Positions 7,834 to 15,918 of a stretch of 26,643 nt of DNA are shown piece by piece; within the stretch, counting starts at the first letter, position 1, and the number at the start of each line of letters is the position of its first letter. The notes beneath the pieces are model-generated. The model made no database searches, was not told the origin of the DNA, and worked only from the letters and a program-made list of their open reading frames with translations. Where the stretch lies: assembly GCA_031376285.1 (NCBI GenBank), contig JANMDN010000011.1, positions 1-26,643 on the forward strand, written 5' to 3'. The stretch is from JANMDN01 sp031376285 (lineage in GTDB: Bacteria > Actinomycetota > Thermoleophilia > Miltoncostaeales > Miltoncostaeaceae). The position numbers were made by a program, and so were the translations under genes.

Positions 7834-8736
7834 ATGGCGACCCGGGGGCTCGTCCTCGCGCTCGCGACCGGGACGTCGCTCTACGTGATGGCCCTCACCA
7901 CCGGATCGGGGTGGGTGATGGTCCTCTTCTGCGCAGTCGTCGCGACGCTCGCCGTCTCGGGCGTCTGGTCGCTGCGCGTCCTGCGCGCGATCACGCTTGG
8001 GGCGGCGGGACCGTCGGATGCGGTTGCCGGGGATCCCCTGAGGGTGACGGTGCGAACCATGGCCGGTTCCACGGCCTCGGTCCGTCTGCGTATGGCGCAA
8101 CAATCGGCGGCGAATGAGCCGCAGGCGATCGGAGCGGCCGCGACGTTTGCCGACACGTCGCGGATCGAGGTCGACGCGGTCGCGCCGCCGCGCGGGGTCT
8201 GTAGGCGGGCGAGTTTCGAGCTCACCTGTGGCGCGCCTCTCGGCCTTGTCTGGTGGCGTCGGCGTGACAGCGTTGTTTTCGACGCGCCCACGCTCGTCGC
8301 TCCCCGCCCGTCGCGTCGTCGCGTCGCGATCGCGGTCGCGCGGGAAAGCGGCGACGGGAAACACCCCGGCCACGCGACCTCCGATCTGGTCCGCGACGTG
8401 CGCGAATACCGCCCGGGCGACCCCTTGCGGGTCGTCCATTGGCCCGCGACCGCCCGGACCGGCCTCCCGATGGTGCGAGAACTTGAACGCGAAGACGCGC
8501 GCGCGCAGCTGATCCTGGTCGACCTGACGGGCCCGGACGGCGAGCGCGCAGCCGAAGATGCGGCCGGCGGGGCCATCGCCGCGCTCGGCGCTGGGCGCCC
8601 GGTCCGAATGGTGACGATGGAGGCGACCGGGCCGGTCAACGGGATCGTGGCCTCAGCACGTGACGTCGGGCGGCGCCTGGCTCGCGCCGTCACGAGCGCC
8701 GCGCCCTCGTCGTCTGATCGCGGACCGTGCCGGTGA
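7834..8736 (+). CDS. DUF58 domain-containing membrane protein
   Basis: Protein of 300 aa. Two hydrophobic helices near the N-terminus (~5-50) anchor it, followed by a beta-rich extension and the DUF58 signature VREYRPGDPLRVVHWPATAR (~189-208), then a vWA-like fold start (LILVDLTGPDGERA). DUF58 proteins accompany MoxR ATPases and transglutaminase-like proteins in many bacteria, and the molecular role is unproven. I chose ATG 7834 because AGGGAG lies 7-8 nt before it. A GTG at 7819 is also in frame and overlaps the MoxR stop as GTGA, so translation is probably coupled either way. Its 3' end overlaps the next gene. Confidence 0.9.
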   Translation: MATRGLVLALATGTSLYVMALTTGSGWVMVLFCAVVATLAVSGVWSLRVLRAITLGAAGPSDAVAGDPLRVTVRTMAGSTASVRLRMAQQSAANEPQAIGAAATFADTSRIEVDAVAPPRGVCRRASFELTCGAPLGLVWWRRRDSVVFDAPTLVAPRPSRRRVAIAVARESGDGKHPGHATSDLVRDVREYRPGDPLRVVHWPATARTGLPMVRELEREDARAQLILVDLTGPDGERAAEDAAGGAIAALGAGRPVRMVTMEATGPVNGIVASARDVGRRLARAVTSAAPSSSDRGPCR

Positions 8737-10796
8737 AGGCGCTTCGCCGTCCCACGGGGCCTGGCGAGGCCTCGATCGCTCTGCGGGCATGTGTCTTTGC
8801 GGCAACCCTCATCGCCGTGCTGGCCGTTCTCACGAGCGGCGCTGGCGGCCCCCTGCACTGGCTCGGCTCCCTCATCGTGCTGCCGCTCGGCTGCCTGGTC
8901 TCCTATCGGCTCCGTGACGAGCGGCCCGTTTGGCTTCCGGCGCTCGTCGGAACGCTCCTCATCGGCGGGCTTACGCTCTTCATGCTGAGCGTCGCTCGGC
9001 AGGACGCGGCCACCTCAAGTGAACTCCGGGCGCCGCTCGTCGAGCTCCTTGTCTGGGTCGCGATCGTTCGGTCGTTCGATCTGCGACATCGCCGTGACCT
9101 GCTCTTTGCTTTGGCCGGTTCGGGGGCGCTCGTCGCCGTCGCCGCGGCCATCTCGACGTCGGCGGGTTTTGCGCTCGCGCTCGTCCCGTGGGCCGTGGCG
9201 GCACTGCTCAGCCTCGCCGTCGCGCACCGTCGTGACCTCGCGGGCGACGCCGCACCGCCGCCGGCCCACTCGGAGGTTCGGCGCGTCGCTCCTGCGACCG
9301 TCTCATTCCTTTCCGTCGTCACGGCCCTCGGGACGCTGATCTTCCTCGTCGCCCCCGCCCCGCGGGTGAGTTCAGCCTTTCTGAGTTCGGCGCTTCCAAG
9401 GGGACTCGGGGTGGGCGTTCCCGGCGAGCTATCGAACGCGCAGCGGCGCGAGGGACAGTTCGACTACATCGGCTTCACCGAGCGACTCGACACCAGCCTT
9501 CGGGGTCGTTTGGGCGAGGACATCGTCATGCGGGTGCGGGCCTCGGCTCCGGATTTCTGGCGCGGTCAAACCTTCGACCGATGGGATGGGCGCGCCTGGA
9601 CCCTCTCAGAGCCGAGGCCGTTCCTTCTGCCGACCGCCGAGCCGGCCCGGCTTCCCGACCTCCCTGGGGAGGCGCCCGTTCTCGGAGCACCGTCGTTCGT
9701 TCAGACCTTTTTCTTCGAGCGCCCCGGGCCGAACCTGATCTTTGCGGCGAATCGGGCAAGCGCTGTCTACTTCCCAGAGACGACGCTCTTTGAGCTCACC
9801 GACGGCACGATCCGAACCGGCAACGAGCTGCTCGCGGGGGCGAGCTACACCGTGCTCAGCAACCGACCGCTCACCACCGGGGCCGGCCTGCGTCGGCTCG
9901 GCACCGCGCCCGAGGACGAAACGAGCCCGGCGTTCCGCACGCGCTACACCCACCTTCCGGAGATCCCGCAGCGTGTCCGGGATCTCGCGGAGCAGGTCAC
10001 TCGTGGGGAGGGATCCACCTACGACAAGGTTCGTGCGCTTGAGCGATGGATCGGCGCGAACACCCGCTACTCCCTCGACATTCCGGTCGTCCCATCGGGG
10101 GTCGACGCGGTCGACCACTTCCTCTTCGAGGACCGCGTGGGCTTTTGCGAGCAGATCGCGTCGAGCCTCGTCGTCATGCTCCGCTCGCGGGGAGTCGCAG
10201 CTCGCCTCGCTACAGGCTTCACGCCGGGCGAGCGAAACCCCCTCACGGGACTCTTCGAGGTTCGCTCGAAGAACGCCCACGCCTGGGCAGAGGTCTACTT
10301 TCCCGGCGTCGGCTGGCAAGCCTTCGATCCCACAGCCAAGGTTCCGCTCGCGGGCGAGCAGGCGCCGACGCGAGCTGGCTCGGGCCTTATCGGGTACGTC
10401 TCCAGGCGGGTTGGGGTTCTCGTCGGTACCGTTGCGGCCTTCGTGGCGACTGTGGGGGTCGCCCTCCTGGCTGCGATCTTCGTGCGACGAGGACGACGGC
10501 GACGGACCGAGGCGGCCCGGCCGTGGTGGGCGTTGACGCTCGCTCGCCTGAGCGCGGGTGGTGCGGGGCTCGGGCGTCCCCGCCGTCCGAACGAGTCGGC
10601 GCTCGACTTCGTCGCTTGCCTCCCGATTTCCTCGACCGAGCGCGAGCAACTCCAGAACGCGGCAACGACGATCGAGCAAGACGCCTTCGCATCGACGCCG
10701 GCGAGTCCCCACGACCGGGCCGGAGCGGAGGCCGCGGTGGCTCGACTCGAGCGACTCGTGAGCGAGCGGCAGCCGAGACGACCTCGTCTGCGCTGA
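8733..10796 (+). CDS. Transglutaminase-like integral membrane protein (TgpA type)
   Basis: Protein of 687 aa. Several hydrophobic segments fill the first ~210 residues (DUF3488/TgpA N-terminal type). An extracellular part follows, with a transglutaminase core whose likely triad is C472 (VGFCEQIASS), H516 (NAHAWAEVYF) and D532 (QAFDPTAK). One more membrane segment lies at ~558-585, and a cytoplasmic Arg-rich tail with a DUF4129-like helical region ends the protein. TgpA-like enzymes act at the cell envelope, as cross-linking or peptidase-type reactions; the substrate here is unknown. It is the third gene of the MoxR-DUF58 operon. GTG 8733 overlaps the DUF58 stop by 4 bp (GTGA); GTG 8727 is an equally in-frame alternative, and neither has a clear ribosome site. 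Confidence 0.92.
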   Translation: MKALRRPTGPGEASIALRACVFAATLIAVLAVLTSGAGGPLHWLGSLIVLPLGCLVSYRLRDERPVWLPALVGTLLIGGLTLFMLSVARQDAATSSELRAPLVELLVWVAIVRSFDLRHRRDLLFALAGSGALVAVAAAISTSAGFALALVPWAVAALLSLAVAHRRDLAGDAAPPPAHSEVRRVAPATVSFLSVVTALGTLIFLVAPAPRVSSAFLSSALPRGLGVGVPGELSNAQRREGQFDYIGFTERLDTSLRGRLGEDIVMRVRASAPDFWRGQTFDRWDGRAWTLSEPRPFLLPTAEPARLPDLPGEAPVLGAPSFVQTFFFERPGPNLIFAANRASAVYFPETTLFELTDGTIRTGNELLAGASYTVLSNRPLTTGAGLRRLGTAPEDETSPAFRTRYTHLPEIPQRVRDLAEQVTRGEGSTYDKVRALERWIGANTRYSLDIPVVPSGVDAVDHFLFEDRVGFCEQIASSLVVMLRSRGVAARLATGFTPGERNPLTGLFEVRSKNAHAWAEVYFPGVGWQAFDPTAKVPLAGEQAPTRAGSGLIGYVSRRVGVLVGTVAAFVATVGVALLAAIFVRRGRRRRTEAARPWWALTLARLSAGGAGLGRPRRPNESALDFVACLPISSTEREQLQNAATTIEQDAFASTPASPHDRAGAEAAVARLERLVSERQPRRPRLR

Positions 10797-10810
10797 AGGC
10801 CGACCCGCGA

Positions 10811-10839
10811 TTGTCCGGAAATATTGCTGCGTTTATGGT
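10811..10839 (+). promoter_or_regulatory. Candidate promoter, TTGTCC-17 bp-TATGGT
   Basis: In an unusually AT-rich stretch after the transglutaminase gene, TTGTCC (10811-10816) and TATGGT (10834-10839) each match the -35 and -10 consensus at 4 of 6 bases with ideal 17-bp spacing. It would give a ~115-nt leader for the TauE-CysDN operon. This is a weak computational-style call. Confidence 0.3.
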
Positions 10840-10919
10840 ATTTCTTCCCATCAGGCGTCAGGCCAACGGAATTGCGGGCGACCCACCCGTGCGATTCCCG
10901 ATGGTCATCTCGTCGTTTG

Positions 10920-10934
10920 TTATGCAATGCATAA
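10920..10934. promoter_or_regulatory. 15-bp palindrome, likely operator of the TauE-CysD-CysN operon
   Basis: TTATGCAATGCATAA has perfect 7-bp arms around a central A. It ends 27 bp before the ATG of the TauE gene and includes CATAAT, a possible -10 element. AT-rich sequence is rare in this window, which makes the site stand out. A GntR- or Rrf2-like dimer could bind it; the regulator is not encoded nearby. Confidence 0.55.
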
Positions 10935-10961
10935 TCAACGCTGATAGGATCCCATTCGCGT

Positions 10962-11855
10962 ATGGACCCTCTGATCGTCATCTTCGGCCTCGGAATCGGC
11001 CTCCTTGTCGGGGCGACCGGCCTCGGTGGGGCGTCGCTCATGACCCCGCTCCTGATCATCGTCTTCGGCATCAAACCCGTCACGGCAATCGGAACTGACC
11101 TCGCCTACGGTGCGGTCACCAAGACGGTGGGTGGCTGGCGCCACTTCCGCCAAGGCACGGTCCACATGGGGATCTCGTGGTGGCTCGCATTCGGGAGCAT
11201 TCCGGGAGCCCTCATCGGCGTTTGGGGGCTCGGCCAGCTCAAGGCGGCCCACGGGGACGGCTTCGACAAGGTGATCATGCTGGTGATCGCTGGCGTCGTG
11301 CTCATCGTCGGCGTCATCGCGCTCGGTCGGGTGCTCTTTCGCAAGAACGCCGCGTTCGACGAGAGTGAGTCGCCCGAGATGACTCGCCGGCGCAAAGTGC
11401 AGGCGATCACCATTGGCCTGCCCGTCGGGATCGTGATCGGCGCGACCTCGGTTGGGAGCGGCGCCCTCATCGCGATCGTGCTGATCTTCCTCTACAAGTT
11501 GACGCCACGACGCGTCGTCGGCACGGACGTCTTCCACGCGGCACTCCTGCTCTGGGTCGCTGCAGGCGCGCACCTTGTCAGTGGCAACGTGGACTTCCTT
11601 CTGGCCGCCAACATCCTGATCGGCTCGGTGCCCGGTGTTTGGATCGGAGCAAAGTTGGCGATGAAGATTCCGGAGCGCGCCCTCCGTCCGACGCTTGGCA
11701 TCGTGCTCGTCGCCGTCGGCATCGGCCTGATCTCCAAGTCCGGCATCGTCAAAATGCCTGCCGAAGTGCTGCTTGGGGTTCCGCTGACGCTCGGCCTGCT
11801 CACCTGGTTTGTCCACTCGGCCCGCGTTCGCGAGGTTGCCCCAGAGGGCGCGTGA
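10962..11855 (+). CDS. TauE/SafE family sulfur-oxyanion permease
   Basis: Integral membrane protein of 297 aa with about eight hydrophobic segments in two related halves. Each half has the family signature: GATGLGGASLMTPLL near residues 17-31, and GATSVGSGALIAIVL in the middle of the protein. A charged loop (~125-140) separates the halves. TauE/SafE proteins move sulfite, sulfonates or related anions. Encoded directly before CysD, with a 4-bp overlap, this one most likely carries sulfate or sulfite for the assimilation pathway, although direction and substrate are not shown by sequence. No strong Shine-Dalgarno precedes the ATG; the 5' region carries the palindrome described separately. Confidence 0.93.
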   Translation: MDPLIVIFGLGIGLLVGATGLGGASLMTPLLIIVFGIKPVTAIGTDLAYGAVTKTVGGWRHFRQGTVHMGISWWLAFGSIPGALIGVWGLGQLKAAHGDGFDKVIMLVIAGVVLIVGVIALGRVLFRKNAAFDESESPEMTRRRKVQAITIGLPVGIVIGATSVGSGALIAIVLIFLYKLTPRRVVGTDVFHAALLLWVAAGAHLVSGNVDFLLAANILIGSVPGVWIGAKLAMKIPERALRPTLGIVLVAVGIGLISKSGIVKMPAEVLLGVPLTLGLLTWFVHSARVREVAPEGA

Positions 11856-12760
11856 CCACTCAACGGCTCACTCACCTCCAGGCCCTCGAGGCCGAGGCGA
11901 TTCACATCATGCGAGAGGTCGCCTCGGAGTTGGAGCGCCCGGTGCTTCTTTTCTCCGGTGGGAAGGACTCCATCGTCCTCCTGCGTCTCGCCGAGAAGGC
12001 CTTCCGTCCCGGAGGCTTCCCGTTCCCGATGATGCACGTCGACACCGGGCACAATTTCCCCGAGGTGATCGAGTACCGCGATCGCCGCGTGGCCGAGCTT
12101 GGAGAGCGGCTCGTGGTCGCGTCAGTCCAAGATTCGATCGACCGAGGTCGCGTTGTCGAGGAGCGCGGCCCGCGCGCGTCGCGCAACCAGCTCCAAACCA
12201 CGACGCTGCTTGACGCGATCGAAGCGAATGGCTTTGACGCGGCAATCGGCGGGGCGCGCCGTGATGAAGAGCGAGCGCGCGCGAAGGAGCGAATCTTTTC
12301 GTTTCGCGACGACTTCGGGCAGTGGGATCCGCGCCGCCAGCGGCCCGAGCTGTGGAGCCTCTACAACGGGCGAATTCGGCGCGGCGAGCATGTGCGGGTC
12401 TTCCCGATCTCGAACTGGACCGAACTCGACATCTGGCAGTACATCCACCGGGAAGCGCTTGAGATCCCGTCGATCTACTTCGCGCACGAGCGCGAGGTCT
12501 TCGCCCGCGACGGGATGCTCTACGCGATGAGCGACCACGTCGAGCTGATCGACGGTGAGACGCCGTTTACGACGTCGGTGCGCTACCGGACGGTCGGCGA
12601 CATGACCTGCACCGGCGCGGTCGCCTCAACCGCAAGCACCCTCGAATCGGTCGTCGTCGAAATCGCCGCGACGACGATCACCGAACGCGGCGAGACCCGC
12701 GCCGACGATCGCGTCACCGAGGCCGCCATGGAAGATCGGAAGCGCGTTGGCTACTTCTAG
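11852..12760 (+). CDS. cysD: Sulfate adenylyltransferase subunit 2 (CysD)
   Basis: Catalytic subunit of ATP sulfurylase, which joins sulfate to ATP to give adenylylsulfate and pyrophosphate, driven by GTP hydrolysis in CysN. The 302-aa length is normal. The PP-loop is SGGKDS (35-40), followed by HVDTGHNFPE (62-71) and GGARRDEERARAKERIFSFRD, all typical of CysD. GTG 11852 overlaps the TauE stop as GTGA. The reading frame is open further upstream, but that part is only the out-of-frame TauE sequence. The 3' end overlaps cysN by 14 bp, so the three genes form one translationally coupled operon. Confidence 0.96.
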   Translation: MTTQRLTHLQALEAEAIHIMREVASELERPVLLFSGGKDSIVLLRLAEKAFRPGGFPFPMMHVDTGHNFPEVIEYRDRRVAELGERLVVASVQDSIDRGRVVEERGPRASRNQLQTTTLLDAIEANGFDAAIGGARRDEERARAKERIFSFRDDFGQWDPRRQRPELWSLYNGRIRRGEHVRVFPISNWTELDIWQYIHREALEIPSIYFAHEREVFARDGMLYAMSDHVELIDGETPFTTSVRYRTVGDMTCTGAVASTASTLESVVVEIAATTITERGETRADDRVTEAAMEDRKRVGYF

Positions 12761-14057
12761 GCCGGATCTGGACCTCGTCGCGACCTTCGGCGAGGACAGC
12801 GAGCTTCTGCGCCTTGTGACCTGCGGATCGGTCGACGATGGCAAGAGCACGCTCATCGGACGTCTGCTCTACGACACAAAGCAGGTGCTCGCCGACCAGC
12901 TCGAGCACGTCGAGGAGACCAGCCGCAGACGTGGCGACGGGTACGTCAACCTCGCGCTCCTCACCGACGGCCTGCGCGCCGAACGCGAGCAGGGCATCAC
13001 AATCGACGTCGCCTACCGATCGTTTGTGACCGCTCGTCGGCGGTTTCTGCTTGCCGACGCCCCCGGTCATGTGCAGTACACCCGGAACATGGTCACCGGC
13101 GCGTCGACCGCGGACGTCGCGGTGATCCTGGTGGATGCCCGCAACGGCGTCGTCGAGCAGACGCGACGCCATACGTTCATCGCGGGGCTCCTCGGAATCC
13201 CCCATGTCGTGGTCGCGATCAACAAGATGGACCTCGCGGAATTCTCCGCAGAGCGGTTCGCGGAGATCGCCGAGGAGGCATGCGCAGTCGCGCGCTCCGC
13301 CGGTATTCCGGACCCGATCGCCATCCCGATGTCCGCCCTGCGGGGCGACAACGTGGTCGACCGCTCGGGCGACATGGATTGGTACGAGGGCCCCACGCTC
13401 CTCGAACACCTCGAGGCCGTCGAGATCGCCGCCGACCGAAACGTCCGGGACGGGCGCTTTCCGGTGCAGTGGGTCATCCGCCCGATGTCGGACGAGCATC
13501 ACGACTACCGCGGATACGCTGGCCAGATCGCAAGCGGCGCGTGGCGGGCAGGAGACGAGGTCGTGGTTCTGCCGTCCGGACGGGCGACCCGAGTGAGTAC
13601 GGTCGAGACCCATGACGGCCCGCTCAATGTTGCGATTCCCCCGATGTCGGTGGTGATTCGACTCGATGACAACATCGACATCGGTCGCGGCGACATGATC
13701 GCGCACGCCGTCGGCGCACCGACCCCGGCCCGGCAGATCGAGGCGACCGTGTGTTGGATGAGCGAGCGCCCCCTCGCGGTTGGGGCTCGTGTGGCCGTCA
13801 AGCACACGACGCGGAGCGTTCGCGCGATCATCGATCAGATCGTGGACCGCGTCGAGATGGCGACCCTTGAGCGCATCGCTGCGCCAAATGGCCTCGCCCT
13901 GAACGAGATCGGCCACGTGCACCTGAGACTCTCGGAGCCGATCATGGCGGATCCCTACGTCGACAATCGCGTCACCGGTGCGATCATCCTGATTGACGAA
14001 GCGACGAACGAGACGATCGCCGCCGGGATGATTTCGTCTGTCGACCCGTCGGTGTAG
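12747..14057 (+). CDS. cysN: Sulfate adenylyltransferase subunit 1, GTPase (CysN)
   Basis: EF-Tu-like GTPase subunit of ATP sulfurylase, 436 aa. Motifs are G1 GSVDDGKS (27-34), G2 region EQGITIDVAYR (81-91), G3 DAPGHVQYTRNM (104-115), G4 NKMD (159-162) and G5 SALRGDN. Two beta-barrel domains fill the rest. The length fits stand-alone CysN; there is no fused APS kinase (CysC) domain. No cysC or cysH lies in the window, so the next step of the pathway must be elsewhere. The start is a TTG inside the end of cysD. Its stop is only 6 bp from the stop of the convergent glycosyltransferase-like gene, leaving no room for a separate terminator. Confidence 0.96.
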   Translation: MATSRPDLDLVATFGEDSELLRLVTCGSVDDGKSTLIGRLLYDTKQVLADQLEHVEETSRRRGDGYVNLALLTDGLRAEREQGITIDVAYRSFVTARRRFLLADAPGHVQYTRNMVTGASTADVAVILVDARNGVVEQTRRHTFIAGLLGIPHVVVAINKMDLAEFSAERFAEIAEEACAVARSAGIPDPIAIPMSALRGDNVVDRSGDMDWYEGPTLLEHLEAVEIAADRNVRDGRFPVQWVIRPMSDEHHDYRGYAGQIASGAWRAGDEVVVLPSGRATRVSTVETHDGPLNVAIPPMSVVIRLDDNIDIGRGDMIAHAVGAPTPARQIEATVCWMSERPLAVGARVAVKHTTRSVRAIIDQIVDRVEMATLERIAAPNGLALNEIGHVHLRLSEPIMADPYVDNRVTGAIILIDEATNETIAAGMISSVDPSV

Positions 14058-14063
14058 CTCGGT

Positions 14064-14672
14064 CTAGGCGACGCCGAGGGCCTCGCGCGAAAGCCGTCGT
14101 ACAGGCCGGGTCACGCGCATCTCGACACTTCGGTCCCCTTCGACAAGGCGGCGAAGGGCGTCGGCATCTGGTGGCGCGTCGATCTGAACCTCGCAGACCA
14201 GTTCGTTGCGCGCCTCGTTGAGGCCAGCGGCGAGCGCGTCGGTTGGCCCGCCGTAGCACTTGTCGACCACGCGGAGTCCCCAGACCGATGTCGCGCGGTA
14301 GACCGCTCGGACCGGCTTTGTCGCCACCGACTCGCGGCCGGCGGGCTCGGTGCCCGTCAGCCCGAACACGTCGTCGAGCCGATCGAGGGTTCCGTCCACA
14401 GAGCCGTCGTTGACGACAACAACCTCGAAACGCGGGTAGTCAAGACCGAGGCAGGCATTCACCGTCTCGACGAGGCGTTCCTCGCCGTTGTGGGCAACAA
14501 CGACAACGCTCACAGCCGGAGGGGCGGCCGCACCGGGCGCCCACTTGTCGCGACGACGCTCGGCACGACGGCGCGCCTCGTACCGGTCGTAGATCGAGAT
14601 GCTGAAGAAGCCGACAACGAGAGAGCCGATGATCACGGCCTGGATCCACTGGAGCGGCGATAGGGAGGGCAT
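14064..14672 (-). CDS. Shortened GT2 glycosyltransferase-like membrane protein
   Basis: Protein of 202 aa. One N-terminal membrane helix (IQAVIIGSLVVGFFSISIY), a basic stretch, then the first half of a family 2 GT-A domain: VSVVVVAHNGEERLVETVNACLGLDYPRFEVVVVNDGSVDGTLDRL. Full-length relatives continue with a K-GGK-ADALNAG motif and an IDAD metal-binding motif. Here these positions read CYGGPTDALAAG and QIDAPPDAD, and the protein ends ~30 residues later, without the acceptor-binding half or C-terminal membrane helices. It is therefore probably inactive, regulatory, or the remnant of a longer gene. ATG 14672 was chosen because the upstream open frame (to 14810) looks non-coding. Confidence 0.7.
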   Translation of the reverse strand: MPSLSPLQWIQAVIIGSLVVGFFSISIYDRYEARRRAERRRDKWAPGAAAPPAVSVVVVAHNGEERLVETVNACLGLDYPRFEVVVVNDGSVDGTLDRLDDVFGLTGTEPAGRESVATKPVRAVYRATSVWGLRVVDKCYGGPTDALAAGLNEARNELVCEVQIDAPPDADALRRLVEGDRSVEMRVTRPVRRLSREALGVA

Positions 14673-14834
14673 CGGCGTCCGTTCGTTCTCTGGTGAGCGC
14701 CACTGACGGTGGGTGGCGTGGGGCCATGAGGGCGCCCAATGCCCCTCCATCGGCGTCGGGCACACGAACTTGAGCGTTCCGGTCGCGCGCAGAGGTGGCC
14801 CCCAACTCACCTCAGGGTGCCCTGACGTGACGCG

Positions 14835-14852
14835 CGACGCTCGCTAGCGTCG
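14835..14852. other. 7-bp inverted repeat with 4-nt loop
   Basis: CGACGCT and AGCGTCG flank CGCT. It lies in the divergent spacer between the glycosyltransferase-like gene (-) and the secreted propeller-like gene (+), 32 bp before a much longer hairpin. Its role is unclear. Confidence 0.4.
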
Positions 14853-14884
14853 TCTCCGTCGCGCGGCTTGCGGCTCGCGGCAAC

Positions 14885-14923
14885 GACGGTGGGGCGCCAA
14901 CCCTGGCCCGGCGCCCCACCGTC
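14885..14923. other. 14-bp perfect stem with 11-nt loop in a divergent spacer
   Basis: GACGGTGGGGCGCC and GGCGCCCCACCGTC are exact complements. Neither side has a T-tract. Because the flanking genes point away from each other, a terminator for convergent genes is not expected here. It sits 112 bp before the ATG at 15036, so it may fold in that gene's leader or be a bidirectional insulator. Confidence 0.6.
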
Positions 14924-15035
14924 ACGATTCTCGGTCGAATCGACGCGGACGACGTCGCTTCGTGACGAGGGCGGAACCGATGCGCCCCTGCGGGCGTAGT
15001 TGGTGTACAGCCGCCGTTCTCGCCAGGGAGGGATC

Positions 15036-15845
15036 ATGAAACGCAGGGTGCTCGCCGTGGCGCTCGTCGCCACACTCCCCCCGGTCGCCATCGCGGCCGG
15101 TCAGCGTGAGCAGGAGCGCACCGCCGTCACCGTGCGGGTGGCTCAGGGAACGACGACGGTCGTTGCTCGGCGCGCCGACACGGCAGGGACCCTTCGGCGC
15201 GCCGTTCTCGTTGGAAGGTATCGACTCCCCCGCGCGGCGCCCGGCGACGCCATCGGTGGACGGGCCCTGGAGGGTCCCGTGCTCCTTGAGCGGGTCGATC
15301 CACCGGCGGGAGCCAGCATCTTCGCGCTCCTGCCGACGGGCCTCGGCGGGGCGAAACTGCGGATCGCGCTCGCGGGCCGGTGGAGCTTTGACGCGATCAG
15401 TCCAAACGGCAGGCGCGTCTACCTAATCCAGCACGATGTCGACGGCGACCCGAGCCACTACGCGGTGCGGCTGTATGACGTCGCGCGGCGGAAGCTTCAA
15501 AAGGGGCGCGTCGCCGACAAACGGGAACTCGACGAGGAGATGAGCGGCACGCCAATCTGGCGCGAGAGCGGCCCGGACGAGCGCTGGGCCTACACGCTCT
15601 ACGAACGCCCCCGGGCCGCTCGGTTCATTCACGCCCTCGACACAACCTCGGGCGCGGCGGTGTGCATCGACCTTCCCGCCGAAATGCCGAACGGTTCTGA
15701 GGAGCCCGGCATGCGCCTGACAATCGACACCGCGGGGCGGGAACTTCGGGTGCTCTACCGCGACGGTCGCGAGGCCGTGGCTGTGGCCGTCCGACAGAGC
15801 CTCTCCAGCTACGACGATTTCAAGGTCACCCGATTCGATAGGTAG
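15036..15845 (+). CDS. Secreted protein with propeller-like segments, unknown function
   Basis: Protein of 269 aa. The first ~22 residues (MKRRVLAVALVATLPPVAIAAGQ) form a clear signal peptide with a basic start, hydrophobic core and an AxA-like end. The mature part contains repeated beta-strand blocks with SPNGRRVYLIQHD and GREAVAV-type segments, and FIHALDTTSGAAVCIDLP, which recall WD40- or TolB-like propeller blades. The length would allow only part of a propeller. ATG 15036 was chosen over an upstream GTG at 15000 because AGGGAGGG stands just before it and the signal peptide begins there. No catalytic motif is visible. A long hairpin lies upstream. Confidence 0.82.
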   Translation: MKRRVLAVALVATLPPVAIAAGQREQERTAVTVRVAQGTTTVVARRADTAGTLRRAVLVGRYRLPRAAPGDAIGGRALEGPVLLERVDPPAGASIFALLPTGLGGAKLRIALAGRWSFDAISPNGRRVYLIQHDVDGDPSHYAVRLYDVARRKLQKGRVADKRELDEEMSGTPIWRESGPDERWAYTLYERPRAARFIHALDTTSGAAVCIDLPAEMPNGSEEPGMRLTIDTAGRELRVLYRDGREAVAVAVRQSLSSYDDFKVTRFDR

Positions 15846-15918
15846 GACGCCCCGCGGGGAAGCAGATCCGAGGTCACCGGAGGTCGTGAGATCACCCTGC
15901 CGTGCCGATACAAAGGGC

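Noticed and set aside
9606..10712. 368-aa open frame antisense to the transglutaminase gene
   Set aside because: Low-complexity Arg/Glu sequence mirroring a real coding frame with catalytic motifs on the other strand.
11639..11851. Upstream extension of the cysD frame
   Set aside because: Lies out of frame within the TauE gene; residues are Arg-rich and unlike CysD, whose conserved sequence starts just after GTG 11852.
12714..13922. 402-aa open frame antisense to cysN
   Set aside because: Shadow of a well-conserved GTPase; no domain or start signal.
14885..14923. Intrinsic terminator
   Set aside because: No T-tract on either side and the flanking genes diverge.
14807..15091. 94-aa minus-strand frame in the divergent spacer
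   Set aside because: Crosses the long hairpin and the signal-peptide start of the plus-strand gene; composition is not protein-like.
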